Origin: Alphaproteobacteria bacterium
GTDB taxonomy: Bacteria > Pseudomonadota > Alphaproteobacteria > Rhodobacterales > Rhodobacteraceae
Reading direction: 5' to 3'
DNA: 17,532 bases
Assembly (NCBI GenBank): GCA_003695135.1
Contig: RFIR01000412.1
Coordinates: 1 to 17,532, forward strand
Below are positions 7,256-15,019 of the stretch, in pieces; positions within the stretch are counted from its first letter, which is position 1; each line of letters begins with the position of its first letter. Position numbers and translations under genes: made by a program. Below the pieces are notes generated by a model that ran no database searches, was not told the DNA's origin, and saw only the letters and a list, made by a program, of their open reading frames with translations.

Positions 7256-7900
7256 ATGCCGGCCACCGAACTGGACCGCGCCGCAGGGGAAGACCGCGGG
7301 GTTGCGGAAGAGGATCGCCTTCGGGCCGATCTCTACAATTTCCTCGGCGCGATTCTCGCCCGGCCGCCCGATGCGTTTCTGATCGAACAATGCGCGGGGT
7401 TGTTGGGCGATGACAGCGAGCTTGGCCAGGCCATAGACCGGCTGGCCGGGGTGGCCCGCCTCGCGCGGCCCGAGACGGTGGAGCGCGAATTCAACCGCCT
7501 GTTCATCGGGCTCGGCCGCGGCGAACTGCTTCCCTATGCCAGCTATTACCTGACCGGATTTCTCAACGAGAAGCCGCTGGCGCGGCTGCGGCGCGACATG
7601 ATTGCGCTGGGGCTGGCCCGGGCCGAATCGGTGTTCGAGCCCGAGGACAACATCGCCAGCCTGATGGAGATGATGGGCGCGCTGATCGTCGGCCGCTTCG
7701 GACCGCCGGCGGGGCTGGGCACCCAACGCGATTTCTTCAACGGCCATATCGCCCCTTGGGCGGGGCTGTTCTACACCGATCTCGAAGCGGCGAAGGAGGC
7801 GGTGTTCTACGCCCCCGTCGGCACGGTGGGGCGGCTGTTCATGGCCATCGAGACCGAAGCCTTCCGCATGAGCGGAACGGCGGGGGACGCAAGGGGATGA
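7256..7900 (+). CDS. TorD/DmsD-family molecular chaperone for FdhA
   Basis: 214 residues, the usual length of the all-helical TorD family. Visible marks: RLRADLYNFLGAILARPP at 21-38, EREFNRLFIGLGRGELLPYAS at about 76-96, the family signature EPEDNIASLMEMMGALI at 128-144 and DFFNGHIAPWAGLFYTDLE at 159-177. TorD proteins bind the TAT signal of molybdoenzyme catalytic subunits and help cofactor insertion; here the client is most likely FdhA, three genes downstream. GGGAGG lies 4 nt before the ATG and 5-10 nt after the DUF3306 stop. The cytoplasmic role is inferred from family and position. Confidence 0.93.
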   Translation: MPATELDRAAGEDRGVAEEDRLRADLYNFLGAILARPPDAFLIEQCAGLLGDDSELGQAIDRLAGVARLARPETVEREFNRLFIGLGRGELLPYASYYLTGFLNEKPLARLRRDMIALGLARAESVFEPEDNIASLMEMMGALIVGRFGPPAGLGTQRDFFNGHIAPWAGLFYTDLEAAKEAVFYAPVGTVGRLFMAIETEAFRMSGTAGDARG

Positions 7901-7923
7901 GCAACAGCAAAGGAGGAGACGGA

Positions 7924-8109
7924 ATGAAAGCGGAAGAGGGCGCCACGCGCCGCGACTTCCTGAAGCTGACCGGCACCGCGGCGCCGGCGGCGGCCGCGCT
8001 GGCCGCGGCCACGGCGACCGGGGTCGAGGCGGCCGAGGCCGAGGCCTCGCCGACCCGGCTGCAGGATACCGCGCATACCCGCGCCTATCTCGCCTCGGCC
8101 CGGTTCTGA
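7924..8109 (+). CDS. FdhX-type small TAT protein of formate dehydrogenase loci
   Basis: 61 residues. A twin-arginine motif TRRDFLKLTG is at 8-17, followed by an Ala-rich hydrophobic segment (18-33) and the short conserved end DTAHTRAYLASARF, matching the 'formate dehydrogenase region TAT target' family. The role is unknown; it may be a small exported or membrane-tethered FDH subunit. The start at 7924 has GGAGG 7-9 nt upstream. An in-frame ATG at 7897 that overlaps the torD stop (ATGA) would add nine residues, but it has only a weak Shine-Dalgarno. It sits exactly where this gene is expected, between torD and fdhA. Confidence 0.88.
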   Translation: MKAEEGATRRDFLKLTGTAAPAAAALAAATATGVEAAEAEASPTRLQDTAHTRAYLASARF

Positions 8110-8302
8110 ACCGGCCGCGCGCCGGAAACCGCCCCGCTGGGGCGGGAGGCGGCGCCAGACAGCGATGCCGGGGCCCGGACCCCTCCGGACCGGCGGCAGG
8201 GCCTGCGAGGCGACTGGTAGCGAGACGCCCGACTGCCGATGAGGCCCGATCAGTGACCAGACAGGCGCCGCCCGTGGCGGTGCGCTGAAGGGAGGAACGG
8301 AA
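8110..8302 (+). promoter_or_regulatory. GC-rich, possibly structured fdhX-fdhA intergenic leader
   Basis: 193 nt without a gene. A perfect hairpin CCGCCCC-GCT-GGGGCGG lies at 8129-8145, 20 nt after the fdhX stop. Then GGCGGCGCC (8148-8156) can pair perfectly with GGCGCCGCC (8263-8271), closing a roughly 105-nt domain in which GGGCCT/AGGCCC and CTGGT/ACCAG can also pair. CCAGACAG occurs twice, at 8155-8162 and 8256-8263. A GGAGG precedes the fdhA start. The region could be a processing or control element, or a secondary promoter; such pairing arises easily at this GC content. Confidence 0.35.
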
Positions 8303-11200
8303 ATGCTGAGGAAAAAGACCAACGGGGTTGCGAGACGCCCCCAGCGGACGAGTATCCTTTCGGAAGTTGCCAGCACCCCGGTCGACCGGCGCGCATTCCT
8401 GCGCGGCTCGGGCCTGGCCATCGGCGGGCTGGCCGCCGTCGCCGCCACCGGCGGCATGGTGAAGAAGGCCGATGCCGCGGCGGCAGTGCCGGGCACGGTG
8501 GAGCTGAAAAAGACCGTCTGCACCCATTGCTCGGTCGGCTGCACGGTGATTGCCGAGGTCTCCGACGGGGTATGGATCGGCCAGGAACCGGGCTGGGACA
8601 GCCCGTTCAACCTCGGCGCCCATTGCGCCAAGGGCGCGAGCGTGCGTGAGCACGCCCATGGCGAGCGCCGGCTGAAATACCCGATGAAGCTGGAAGGCGG
8701 CGAGTGGAGGCGCGTCAGCTGGGAGCAGGCGATCAACGAGATCGGCGACACCATGCTGGCGATCCGCGCCGAGAGCGGTCCTGACAGCGTCTACTGGCTG
8801 GGCTCGGCCAAGCATTCCAACGAGCAGGCCTATCTGTTCCGCAAGTTCGCCGCCTACTGGGGCACCAACAACGTCGATCATCAGGCGCGGATCTGTCATT
8901 CGACCACTGTCGCGGGTGTGGCCAACACCTGGGGCTATGGCGCGATGACCAATTCCTACAACGACATCCACAACTCCAAGGCCATGATCCTGATCGGGTC
9001 GAACCCGGCCGAGGCGCACCCGGTGTCGCTGTTGCACATCCTGCGCGCCAAGGAGCAGAACAACGCGCCGCTCATCGTCTGCGATCCGCGCTTCACCCGT
9101 ACCGCGGCCCATGCCGACGAATATGTCCGCTTCCGCCCCGGCACCGATGTGGCGCTGATCTGGGGCATCCTGTGGCACATCTTCGAGAATGGCTGGGAAG
9201 ACAAGGAATACATCCGCACCCGGGTCTGGGGGATGGATCAGATCCGCGAGGAGGTCAAGCGCTGGACGCCGGAAGAGACCGAGCGGGTGACCGGCGTACC
9301 CGGCAGCCAGCTCAAGCGCGTGGCCCGGACGCTGGCCAACAACCGGCCCGGCACGCTGGTCTGGTGCATGGGCGGCACCCAGCACACCAACGGCAACAAC
9401 AACACCCGCGCCTACTGCATCCTGCAGCTGGCACTGGGCAATATCGGCACCTCCGGCGGCGGCGCCAACATCTTCCGCGGCCATGACAACGTGCAGGGCG
9501 CAACCGATCTGGGCGTGCTGAGCCACACCCTGCCGGGCTATTATGGCCTGTCCAAGGGCGCTTGGGCGCACTGGGCGCGGGTCTGGGGCGAGGATCCCGA
9601 ATGGCTCGCCGGCCAGTTCGCCAAGCTGACCACCGCCGACGGCAAGGAGAAGTCGCTGCAGAACCTCAAGGGCATTCCGGTCAGCCGCTGGTTCGACGGC
9701 GTGCTGGAGGCCAAGGAGAACATGGATCAGCCCGACAATGTGCGGGCGATGGTGTTCTGGGGCCATGCGCCGAATTCGCAGACGCGTCTGCCGGACATGA
9801 AGAAGGCGATGGAAAAGCTCGACCTGCTGGTGGTGATCGACCCCTATCCCACCGTCTCGGCGGTGCTGTCCGATCGCACCGATGGGGTCTATCTGCTTCC
9901 CGCATCCACCCAGTTCGAGACCTACGGCTCCGTCACCGCCTCCAACCGCTCGCTGCAATGGCGCGAGAAGGTGGTCGACCCGGTGTTCGAATCCAAGCCC
10001 GATCAGGAGATCATCGGCCTGCTGGCGCAGAAATTCGGCTTTGCCGACCGCATGTTCCGCAACATCAAGCTGGAAGCGGACGGGGTGACGCCGAATGTCG
10101 AGGACACGCTGCGCGAGATCAATCGCGGCATGTGGACCATCGGCTATACCGGGCAGTCGCCCGAGCGGCTGAAGCTGCACATGGCCAATCAGCACACCTT
10201 CGACAAGACCACGCTGCAGGCGGTGGGCGGCCCGGCCGATGGCGAGTATTACGGCCTGCCCTGGCCGTGCTGGGGCAATCCGGAGCTGAAGCATCCGGGC
10301 ACGCCGAACCTCTATGACATGTCCAAGCGTGTCTCGGAGGGCGGCCTGACCTTCCGCGCCCGCTTCGGGGTGGAACGCAACGGCGAGAACCTGCTGGCCG
10401 ATGGCGTCTATTCGGTGGGCTCGGAGATCCAGGACGGCTATCCCGAATTCACCATGCAGATGCTGATGGATCTGGGCTGGGATTCCGATCTGACCGAGGA
10501 GGAACGTGCCGCCATTGACGCGGTGGCAGGGCCGAAGACCAACTGGAAGACCGACCTGTCGGGCGGCATCCAGCGGGTGGCGATCAAGCATGAATGCGCC
10601 CCCTTCGGCAACGCCAAGGCCAGGACGGTGGTCTGGAACTTCCCCGATCCGGTGCCGATCCATCGCGAGCCGCTCTACACCAGCCGGCGCGATCTGGTTG
10701 CCGATTATCCGACCTATGAGGATACGCGGAACTACCGGCTGCCGACGCTCTATGCCTCGATCCAGAGGAAGGACTTCAGCCGCGAGTATCCGATGATCCT
10801 GACCTCGGGGCGGCTGGTCGAGTATGAAGGCGGGGGCGACGAGACGCGCTCCAACCCGTGGCTGGCCGAGCTGCAGCAGCACATGTTCGTCGAGATCAAC
10901 CCGCGCGACGCCAACAATCTCGGCGTGCGCGACGGGCAGATGGTCTGGGTCGAAGGTCCCGAAAAGGGCAGGGTGCTGGTGCAGGCCATGGTCACCCCGC
11001 GGGTCGGCGAGGGCGTGGCGTTCATGCCGTTCCATTTCGGCGGCTGGTTCGAGGGCAAGGATCTGAGGGACAAGTATCCCGAAGGGGCCGACCCCTATGT
11101 GCTCGGCGAGAGCTCCAACACCGCGCAGACCTACGGGTACGACTCGGTCACCCAGATGCAGGAGACCAAGGCGACCCTGTGCAAGATCAGCGCAGCCTAG
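8303..11200 (+). CDS. fdhA: Formate dehydrogenase catalytic subunit alpha (Mo/W-bis-MGD, Cys type)
   Basis: 965 residues. A TAT signal is at the N-terminus (DRRAFLRGSG at 28-37, hydrophobic stretch 38-50), so the enzyme is exported folded and acts on the periplasmic side. The [4Fe-4S] ligands are C73, C76, C80 and C108. The active-site segment ARICHSTTV carries C198 (codon TGT, 8894-8896) where FdnG/FdoG have selenocysteine, followed by H199; GAMTNSYNDIHNSKAMILIG and NPAEAHPVS are the adjacent conserved cofactor-binding segments. The C-terminal molybdopterin dinucleotide domain ends with TSGRLVEYEGGGDETRSNPW and FMPFHFGGW. The reaction is formate to CO2 with two electrons passed to FdhB. The start has GGAGG 8 nt upstream. 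Whether Mo or W is bound cannot be read from sequence. Confidence 0.97.
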   Translation: MLRKKTNGVARRPQRTSILSEVASTPVDRRAFLRGSGLAIGGLAAVAATGGMVKKADAAAAVPGTVELKKTVCTHCSVGCTVIAEVSDGVWIGQEPGWDSPFNLGAHCAKGASVREHAHGERRLKYPMKLEGGEWRRVSWEQAINEIGDTMLAIRAESGPDSVYWLGSAKHSNEQAYLFRKFAAYWGTNNVDHQARICHSTTVAGVANTWGYGAMTNSYNDIHNSKAMILIGSNPAEAHPVSLLHILRAKEQNNAPLIVCDPRFTRTAAHADEYVRFRPGTDVALIWGILWHIFENGWEDKEYIRTRVWGMDQIREEVKRWTPEETERVTGVPGSQLKRVARTLANNRPGTLVWCMGGTQHTNGNNNTRAYCILQLALGNIGTSGGGANIFRGHDNVQGATDLGVLSHTLPGYYGLSKGAWAHWARVWGEDPEWLAGQFAKLTTADGKEKSLQNLKGIPVSRWFDGVLEAKENMDQPDNVRAMVFWGHAPNSQTRLPDMKKAMEKLDLLVVIDPYPTVSAVLSDRTDGVYLLPASTQFETYGSVTASNRSLQWREKVVDPVFESKPDQEIIGLLAQKFGFADRMFRNIKLEADGVTPNVEDTLREINRGMWTIGYTGQSPERLKLHMANQHTFDKTTLQAVGGPADGEYYGLPWPCWGNPELKHPGTPNLYDMSKRVSEGGLTFRARFGVERNGENLLADGVYSVGSEIQDGYPEFTMQMLMDLGWDSDLTEEERAAIDAVAGPKTNWKTDLSGGIQRVAIKHECAPFGNAKARTVVWNFPDPVPIHREPLYTSRRDLVADYPTYEDTRNYRLPTLYASIQRKDFSREYPMILTSGRLVEYEGGGDETRSNPWLAELQQHMFVEINPRDANNLGVRDGQMVWVEGPEKGRVLVQAMVTPRVGEGVAFMPFHFGGWFEGKDLRDKYPEGADPYVLGESSNTAQTYGYDSVTQMQETKATLCKISAA

Positions 11201-11212
11201 GGAGGTAGATGA

Positions 11213-11806
11213 ATGGCACGGGCAAAATTCCTGGTCGATGCCGACCGCTGCATCGAGTGCAACGCCTGCGTGACCGCGTGCAAGAACGAGCATGAGGTGC
11301 CCTGGGGGATCAACCGCCGAAGGGTGGTGACCATCCAGGACGGCACGCCGGGCGAGCGTTCGATCTCGGTGGCCTGCATGCATTGTTCGGACGCACCCTG
11401 CATGGCGGTCTGTCCGGTGGATTGCTTCTACCAGACCGAGGAGGGCATCGTCCTGCACTCCAAGGATCTGTGCATCGGCTGCGGCTACTGCTTCTTCGCC
11501 TGCCCGTTCGGCGCGCCGCAATATCCGCAGGTCGGCGCCTTCGGATCGCGCGGCAAGATGGACAAGTGCACCTTCTGCGCCGGCGGGCCGGAGGAGGACA
11601 ACTCCACCGACGAGTTCGCCAAGTACGGGCGCAACCGCATCGCCGAGGGCAAGCTGCCGATCTGCGCCGAGATGTGCGCGACCAAGGCGCTGCTCGCCGG
11701 CGATGGCGATGTGGTCTCGGCGATCTATCGCGAGCGCATCGTCACGCGCGGCTTCGGCTCCGGCGCCTGGGGCTGGGGCACGGCCTACGAGCGCAAGAGC
11801 GGCTGA
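11213..11806 (+). CDS. fdhB: Formate dehydrogenase iron-sulfur subunit beta
   Basis: 197 residues with four [4Fe-4S] motifs: C13/16/19/23, C55/58/63/67, C87/90/93/97 and C119/C122/C151/C155, the last with a long insert between its cysteine pairs, as usual for this subunit class. No TAT or Sec signal and no C-terminal membrane anchor (the protein ends AYERKSG), unlike E. coli FdnH; it presumably travels with FdhA through the TAT system. It carries electrons from FdhA to the heme b of FdhC. Start ATG at 11213, 12 nt after the fdhA stop, with GGGAGG 7 nt upstream. A 117-nt gap with strong hairpins separates it from fdhC. Confidence 0.96.
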   Translation: MARAKFLVDADRCIECNACVTACKNEHEVPWGINRRRVVTIQDGTPGERSISVACMHCSDAPCMAVCPVDCFYQTEEGIVLHSKDLCIGCGYCFFACPFGAPQYPQVGAFGSRGKMDKCTFCAGGPEEDNSTDEFAKYGRNRIAEGKLPICAEMCATKALLAGDGDVVSAIYRERIVTRGFGSGAWGWGTAYERKSG

Positions 11807-11825
11807 GGTCGGCAAACCGGGCGGC

Positions 11826-11896
11826 GGGGATGCGCGGTTGCGCGCCCCGACCCCGCGGAACCTGCCGGTGCCGCGCGGGTGTGCCCGCGCGGCGCC
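11826..11896 (+). other. Tandem hairpins between fdhB and fdhC
   Basis: The stronger one pairs 11867-11879 with 11884-11896: 13 bp with a single G-T wobble and a TGTG loop. Just upstream, GGGG (11826-11829) and a CCCC can close a second stem around GCGC...GCGC. No T-tract follows, so a terminator is unlikely; transcript stabilisation or partial attenuation between fdhAB and fdhC is a possibility. The stems end about 27 nt before the fdhC start. Confidence 0.55.
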
Positions 11897-11923
11897 GGCC
11901 GAGCGAATTTCGGAGAGACATCG

Positions 11924-13111
11924 ATGCTGCGCCAATGGATGGCCGGGCTGACATTCGCCCTGTCGGTCATGCTTTCGGCTGCGTTTTCGGTCGCGCCGAT
12001 GGTCGCGCCGGCGCAGGAGGCCAATGCGCCAGGTAGCGAGGCCGAGGCTCCCGCCACGGCACCCGCGACTGACAAGCCCCGACCGGGCACGCTGGAGGAC
12101 ATATTGCGCCGCCAGCAGGGGCTGAAGCTCGATCCCGAAAGGCTGCTGCGGCGCCCGGCGCCGCCGGCACCAATCCCGCTGCCGCCGCAGCTGGGCACGC
12201 TGGGCCGGCAATCGGATGCCGATCTGTGGCGGGCACTGAAATCGGGGGCCTATGCACGGCCCTCCTCGGACACCGCCAGCGGCAAGCTGATGCAGACCGC
12301 GGGCGAGGAATGGCGGCGGCTGCGCCGCGAGGTCATCCTGAAATACGCGCCCTGGCTGCCGGCCGGCGTGCTGGGGCTCCTGGTGCTGTTCTATCTGATC
12401 CGCGGCCGCATCCGCATCCGCGGCGGGCGCTCGGGCCGGACCATCCCCCGCTTTTCCATGTCGCACCGCATTGCGCACTGGTTCCTCGCCTCGGTATTCA
12501 TCCTGATGGCGATCTCGGGGCTCATGATCCTGATCGGCCGGCCGGTGCTGTTGCCGCTGCTCGGTCACGAGGTGCACTCGGTTCTGCTCAGCGCCGCATT
12601 GCAGGGGCACAACCTGTTCGGTCCCGTCTTCATTCTGGCGCTGCTGATCGCAATTGTCCGCTTCATGCGCGGCAATTTCTTCCAGTGGGCGGATGTGAAA
12701 TGGATCCTGCGCGGCGGCGGCATGCTGGGGGTCCACGCCCCGGCGCATCACTACAATTTCGGCGAGAAGACGTGGTACTGGATCGTGGTCTTCGTCGGGC
12801 TCGGCATGGCCGCGACCGGGCTTCTGCTGGAATTCCCGTGGCTGGTCGAGACGCTGCTCTATCATCAGCTCGCCACCATCCTGCACGCGCTGGGGGCGGT
12901 GGTGATGATCGCGGTGGCGCTGGGTCACATCTATATCGGCTCGATCGGCATGGAGGGGGCGCTCGATTCGATGCTGAAGGGCGAGGTTGACGAGAACTGG
13001 GCCAGGGAGCATCACGATCTGTGGTATGAGCAGGTGACCGGAAAGAAGGCCGTGCATGGCGGGGGCGGTGACGATACCCCGCCACCGGCTGCAGCTGCGG
13101 AGCAGACGTGA
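11924..13111 (+). CDS. fdhC: Formate dehydrogenase cytochrome b subunit gamma
   Basis: 395 residues from the ATG at 11924, which has GGAGAG about 8 nt upstream; the frame is open further upstream but the added residues look non-coding. Residues 1-32 are a Sec signal-like segment, followed by an Ala/Pro-rich region and about 100 periplasmic residues before the first membrane helix of the b-type core. Membrane helices lie near 144-160, 184-205, 231-247, 283-302 and 318-338. Histidines suited to two heme b groups are H185, H229, H321 and H335 (SHRIAHWF, GHNLFG, LHALGA, GHIYIG). It anchors FdhAB and passes electrons to quinone. Its TGA overlaps the next ATG by one base. Confidence 0.94.
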   Translation: MLRQWMAGLTFALSVMLSAAFSVAPMVAPAQEANAPGSEAEAPATAPATDKPRPGTLEDILRRQQGLKLDPERLLRRPAPPAPIPLPPQLGTLGRQSDADLWRALKSGAYARPSSDTASGKLMQTAGEEWRRLRREVILKYAPWLPAGVLGLLVLFYLIRGRIRIRGGRSGRTIPRFSMSHRIAHWFLASVFILMAISGLMILIGRPVLLPLLGHEVHSVLLSAALQGHNLFGPVFILALLIAIVRFMRGNFFQWADVKWILRGGGMLGVHAPAHHYNFGEKTWYWIVVFVGLGMAATGLLLEFPWLVETLLYHQLATILHALGAVVMIAVALGHIYIGSIGMEGALDSMLKGEVDENWAREHHDLWYEQVTGKKAVHGGGGDDTPPPAAAAEQT

Positions 13112-13755
13112 TGGGCTTGGTCGAATTCATCGAAGGCCCTGCCTTCTGGTTCGCGCTGGCGGTCTTCGTGGCCGGGGCCCTGTGGCGGTTCGTCGGCATC
13201 ATCCGCATCGGCCACAAGCCCGATCTCGCCCCGCCCAAGGGTTCGGCCGGCTGGGGCTGGATACGCGGCAATCTGCGCCACTTCTTCCCGCGCGGACTGT
13301 TCGCCGAGCGCACCTGGATGCATGTGCTGGGCGGGTATGCCTTCCATCTCGGCCTTTTCGCCGTGATGTTCTTCGCAGCGCCGCATGTCGATTTCATCCG
13401 CGAGCGGCTGATCGGCGTCGGCTGGCCGGCCCTGCCGCGCTGGGGCTTCATCATCGCCGCCGAGATCGCCTTTGCCGGGCTGATCGTGCTGTGGGTGCGG
13501 CGGTTTTCCGATCCCGTCATGCGGCTGATCTCGGACTGGGACGACCATGTCGGCAGCTGGCTGACATTCCTGGTCATGCTGACCGGCTGCCTGGCGCTGG
13601 AACGGGCGCATGTCAGTTTGCGCGCGCTGCATATGGGCCTTGTCGAACTCTGGCTGATCTATTTTCCGTTCAGCCGGCTGATGCACGCCTTCACCTTCAT
13701 GCTGTCGCGCGGTGCGACCGGGGCAAGCTACGGACGCAAGGGGATGACGCTGTGA
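13111..13755 (+). CDS. NarI/DsrM-like membrane cytochrome b
   Basis: 214 residues with five predicted membrane helices (about 9-30, 72-90, 111-130, 147-164, 174-198). Histidines H79 (YAFHLG) and H174/H192, the last two 18 residues apart as in NarI, suggest at least one heme b; the second NarI ligand in helix 2 is not at its usual spacing (H71 and H92 are alternatives). Known relatives (NarI, DsrM, HdrE) exchange electrons between quinone and a partner Fe-S protein. I chose the ATG at 13111, which shares its A with the fdhC stop (TGATG); a GTG at 13108 is possible. Its own stop overlaps the next start, GTGA at 13752-13755, so the pair is translationally coupled. No nitrate reductase genes are present. 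Confidence 0.8.
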   Translation: MGLVEFIEGPAFWFALAVFVAGALWRFVGIIRIGHKPDLAPPKGSAGWGWIRGNLRHFFPRGLFAERTWMHVLGGYAFHLGLFAVMFFAAPHVDFIRERLIGVGWPALPRWGFIIAAEIAFAGLIVLWVRRFSDPVMRLISDWDDHVGSWLTFLVMLTGCLALERAHVSLRALHMGLVELWLIYFPFSRLMHAFTFMLSRGATGASYGRKGMTL

Positions 13756-15014
13756 GCGAAACCGCCGATACCGTGATCCGCACCATGCTCGACCAGACCG
13801 ATGGCGATATTGCCGCCTATCTGGAGGCCTGCGTGCACTGCGGCGAATGCGCCGAGGCCTGCCATTTCTACCTCGCGACCCAGGATCCGAAATACACGCC
13901 CACCTACAAGCTGATGCCGCTGGTCAAGGCCTACAAGCGCCACAAGGCCCCGCTGCGCAGCGTCAAGGGCATGCTGGGGCTGCTGCCGGCGGAGGTGAGC
14001 GAGGAGGAGCTGCGCGAATGGGAAAGCCTCGTCTATGACAGCTGCACCATGTGCGGGCGCTGCACGCTGGTTTGCCCGATGGGCCTCGATATCGCCGGCA
14101 CCATCCGCAAGATGCGCGAGGGCTATTCCGCCGCCGGCATCGTGCCCGACGGTCTGAGGACGGCGCGCGAGAATGTGGTGAAGACCGGCAGCCCGATGGG
14201 TGTGACGGCCAAGGCGCTGAAGGCGCAGATTGCCCGGCAGGAGAAGGAGACCGGCCTGGAGATTCCCCTCGACAAGCAGGGCGCGGAGTATCTCGCGCTG
14301 TTCAGCTCGATGGAGGTGATGGGCTATCCGGAGGTGATCGGCGCCTATGCCCGCATCTTCGCCAGGGCCGGGATCGACTGGACCATCTCGACAGAGGCCT
14401 ATGAGGCGACCAATATCGGCGTGCAGATCGGCGACGGGCCGCTGGCCAGGAAACTGGTGGCCAGGATTGTCGATGCCGCGCGCAAGCTGGGCGTCAGGCA
14501 CGTCATCAGCCCCGAATGCGGCCATGCCTATGGCGCCATTCGCTGGGCCGGGCCGAACATGCTGGGCGAGACCTTCCCCTTCGAGGTCATCCACATCATC
14601 GAGCTGCTCGACCGGCTGCGCGCGGAGGGCAGGCTCGAGATCGGCGAGAAGGATGCGCGCCGCATCACCCTGCATGACCCTTGCCAGATCGTGCGCCGGG
14701 GCGGGCTGCTCAAGGAGCCGCGGCGGCTGCTGGATGATGCCTGCGCCGATTTCGTCGAGATGAAGGGATCGGGCGTCACCAATCTCTGTTGTGGCGGCGG
14801 CGGCGGGGTCTCGGCCAATCCGCGCGCCGAGGAGCTGAAGACGCAGGCGTTTTCGTGCAAGAAGGCCCAGCTCGATGCCATTGACGGGCTCAAGGCGGTG
14901 GTGGTGCCATGCGCAAATTGCCGCGGTGTGTTCGAGGACGGGCTCGACGCGCTCGGCGGCGATTACGAGGTGATCGGCCTGAGCGAGCTGGTGGCCGATA
15001 CGTTGAAGGACTGA
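13752..15014 (+). CDS. HdrD/GlpC/DsrK-like (Fe-S)-binding protein
   Basis: 420 residues, no signal peptide, therefore cytoplasmic at the membrane. Two [4Fe-4S] ferredoxin motifs are at C27/30/33/37 (CVHCGECAEAC) and C98/101/104/108 (CTMCGRCTLVCPMG). The C-terminal part has a complete CCG motif: C311 (HDPCQI), C346/C347 (CCGGGGGV) and C387/C390 (CANC), plus C256 in SPECGHAYG, a likely first, degenerate CCG domain. CCG domains bind the non-cubane clusters of heterodisulfide reductases. The start is GTG at 13752, overlapping the NarI-like stop; the open frame extends far upstream, but that part is antisense-like shadow over fdhC. Paired with the membrane cytochrome, it forms a DsrMK/HdrDE-type module; the electron partner is unknown. 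Confidence 0.85.
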   Translation: MSETADTVIRTMLDQTDGDIAAYLEACVHCGECAEACHFYLATQDPKYTPTYKLMPLVKAYKRHKAPLRSVKGMLGLLPAEVSEEELREWESLVYDSCTMCGRCTLVCPMGLDIAGTIRKMREGYSAAGIVPDGLRTARENVVKTGSPMGVTAKALKAQIARQEKETGLEIPLDKQGAEYLALFSSMEVMGYPEVIGAYARIFARAGIDWTISTEAYEATNIGVQIGDGPLARKLVARIVDAARKLGVRHVISPECGHAYGAIRWAGPNMLGETFPFEVIHIIELLDRLRAEGRLEIGEKDARRITLHDPCQIVRRGGLLKEPRRLLDDACADFVEMKGSGVTNLCCGGGGGVSANPRAEELKTQAFSCKKAQLDAIDGLKAVVVPCANCRGVFEDGLDALGGDYEVIGLSELVADTLKD

Positions 15015-15019
15015 GACCG

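Noticed and set aside
8200..8265. Cobalamin or molybdenum-cofactor riboswitch in the fdhA leader
   Set aside because: A few bases resemble parts of such RNAs, but no full conserved box could be recognised; only the generic pairing is reported.
11879..11923. Upstream start for fdhC adding 15 residues
   Set aside because: The added residues lie in the hairpin region and precede a normal signal sequence; the ATG at 11924 has a well-spaced Shine-Dalgarno.
6482..13057. Uninterrupted 2191-codon reading frame on the minus strand, antisense to the fdh operon
   Set aside because: High GC gives long stop-free antisense frames; the translation is low-complexity His/Arg/Gln/Gly-rich, and the plus strand holds clear gene families over the same span.
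13056..13751. N-terminal extension of the Fe-S protein
   Set aside because: It overlaps fdhC and the NarI-like gene in another frame and has no recognisable sequence; the GTG at 13752 starts the conserved protein.
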